In this document: positions 6,126 to 6,458 of the stretch, piece by piece | Layout of the letters: each line of letters starts with the position of its first letter | Position numbering within the stretch: position 1 is the first letter of the stretch | DNA from: Thermoplasmata archaeon | GTDB lineage: Archaea; Thermoplasmatota; Thermoplasmata; SG8-5; JAGLSY01 | Reading direction: 5' to 3' | DNA length: 6,458 bases | Assembly (NCBI GenBank): GCA_023137005.1 | Contig: JAGLQE010000309.1 | Location: 1-6,458, forward strand | Program-made: the position numbers and the translations under genes | Notes under the pieces: generated by a model | Databases searched by the model: none | What the model was told of the DNA's origin: nothing | The model's input: only the letters and a program-made list of their open reading frames with translations

Positions 6126-6458
6126 TTACAACCTCACCCTTGGGTCCAGTAAGCCGTAGAACAAGTCAGCCACAATATTCGCGAAGATCACAAGTAAAGA
6201 TAAAATGAAAAGTGTTGCCCCTGAAAGGAAATGATCCTGATTGTAAAGAGCCTGAAGGTAAAGTAAGCCAATACCCTGATAGGAGAATACCTGTTCAAGG
6301 ATAACAGCGCCGCCAAGAGATGTTGCCATGGCCAGTGTGAATGCAGTGACGATGGGCAGATAGGCATTCCTGTTCGCATGCTTTGTACGAACCTTTCTCT
6401 CTGGTAGGCCCTTGGCCTTTGCAGTCAGTATATAATCCTCCTTCATGACCTCCAGCAA
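6126..6458 (-). CDS. dppB: DppB-family ABC permease, C-terminal part only
   Basis: The frame is open to the right edge, so the 5' part of the gene lies outside the window; the first codon seen (TTG) is internal leucine rather than a start. The 110 residues present are the last third of a usual permease of about 330 aa. They begin in the cytoplasmic EAA loop, LEVMKEDYILTAKAKGLPER followed by a basic stretch and NAYLPIVT, which is typical of DppB/OppB. Two further membrane helices follow at about 36-56 and 80-102 of this fragment, with an extracytoplasmic segment between them (FSYQGIGLLYLQALYNQD). It ends with the family signature LLDPRVRL. The protein forms the channel with DppC. The TAA stop is one base before the dppC ATG, so dppB is the earlier gene of the same operon. 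Confidence 0.93.
   Translation of the reverse strand: MLEVMKEDYILTAKAKGLPERKVRTKHANRNAYLPIVTAFTLAMATSLGGAVILEQVFSYQGIGLLYLQALYNQDHFLSGATLFILSLLVIFANIVADLFYGLLDPRVRL
6131..6135 (-). promoter_or_regulatory. Shine-Dalgarno GAGGT of dppC
   Basis: The motif sits in the last codons of dppB, 6 nt before the dppC ATG, within the longer GGTGAGGT. It supports the ATG at 6124 as the true start. Confidence 0.55.

Noticed and set aside
1..6458. CRISPR arrays, tRNA or rRNA genes, insertion sequences
   Set aside because: No regularly spaced repeats, cloverleaf-like segments, rRNA-like stretches or transposase motifs were seen on either strand; the window is almost fully coding.

Overview
The window reads as archaeal, most plausibly a Thermoplasmatota-type euryarchaeon; this is an inference. 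The supporting signs are: arginine codons that look dominated by AGG/AGA with many ATA codons; internal operon genes that carry strong Shine-Dalgarno (SD) sequences while the one gene with its own promoter has a TATA box about 25 bp from its ATG, as expected for a leaderless archaeal mRNA; and an extracytoplasmic region crowded with N-glycosylation sequons. The taxon cannot be fixed from the sequence alone. All credible genes are on the minus strand, so the text follows transcription from right to left.

Positions 6458 to 1712 hold most of a Dpp/Opp-type (peptide or nickel class) ABC transporter: the C-terminal third of the DppB permease (cut by the window edge), a very large DppC permease, and two ATPases, DppD and DppF. 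Spacings are +1 nt, +1 nt and a 4-nt ATGA overlap, with good SD motifs, so this is one translationally coupled operon. The expected substrate-binding protein is not in the window; it may lie upstream of dppB.

The outstanding feature is DppC. It is 764 aa rather than the usual roughly 300 aa, because about 480 residues are inserted between the first membrane helix (ending APYDP) and the conserved PLGTDN..G.D segment that opens the second part of the permease. The insert is predicted extracytoplasmic and beta-rich, has loosely repeated 41-51 residue units suggestive of a beta-propeller, and carries all 10 N-X-S/T sequons of the protein.

Positions 1705 to 540 continue the same operon with two genes of unknown function: a 222-aa protein with one N-terminal membrane helix and an extracytoplasmic beta-rich domain, and a 166-aa protein with four predicted membrane helices. 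They are joined to dppF by a 6-nt gap and to each other by an ATGA overlap, so they are candidates for transporter accessory subunits.

Positions 539 to 468 form a 72-nt intergenic region with inverted repeats and a TATA-like box, which probably drives a separate 132-aa three-helix membrane protein (467 to 69). Directly after its TAG stop an ATG opens a short frame that runs off the left edge and may be the start of another gene.
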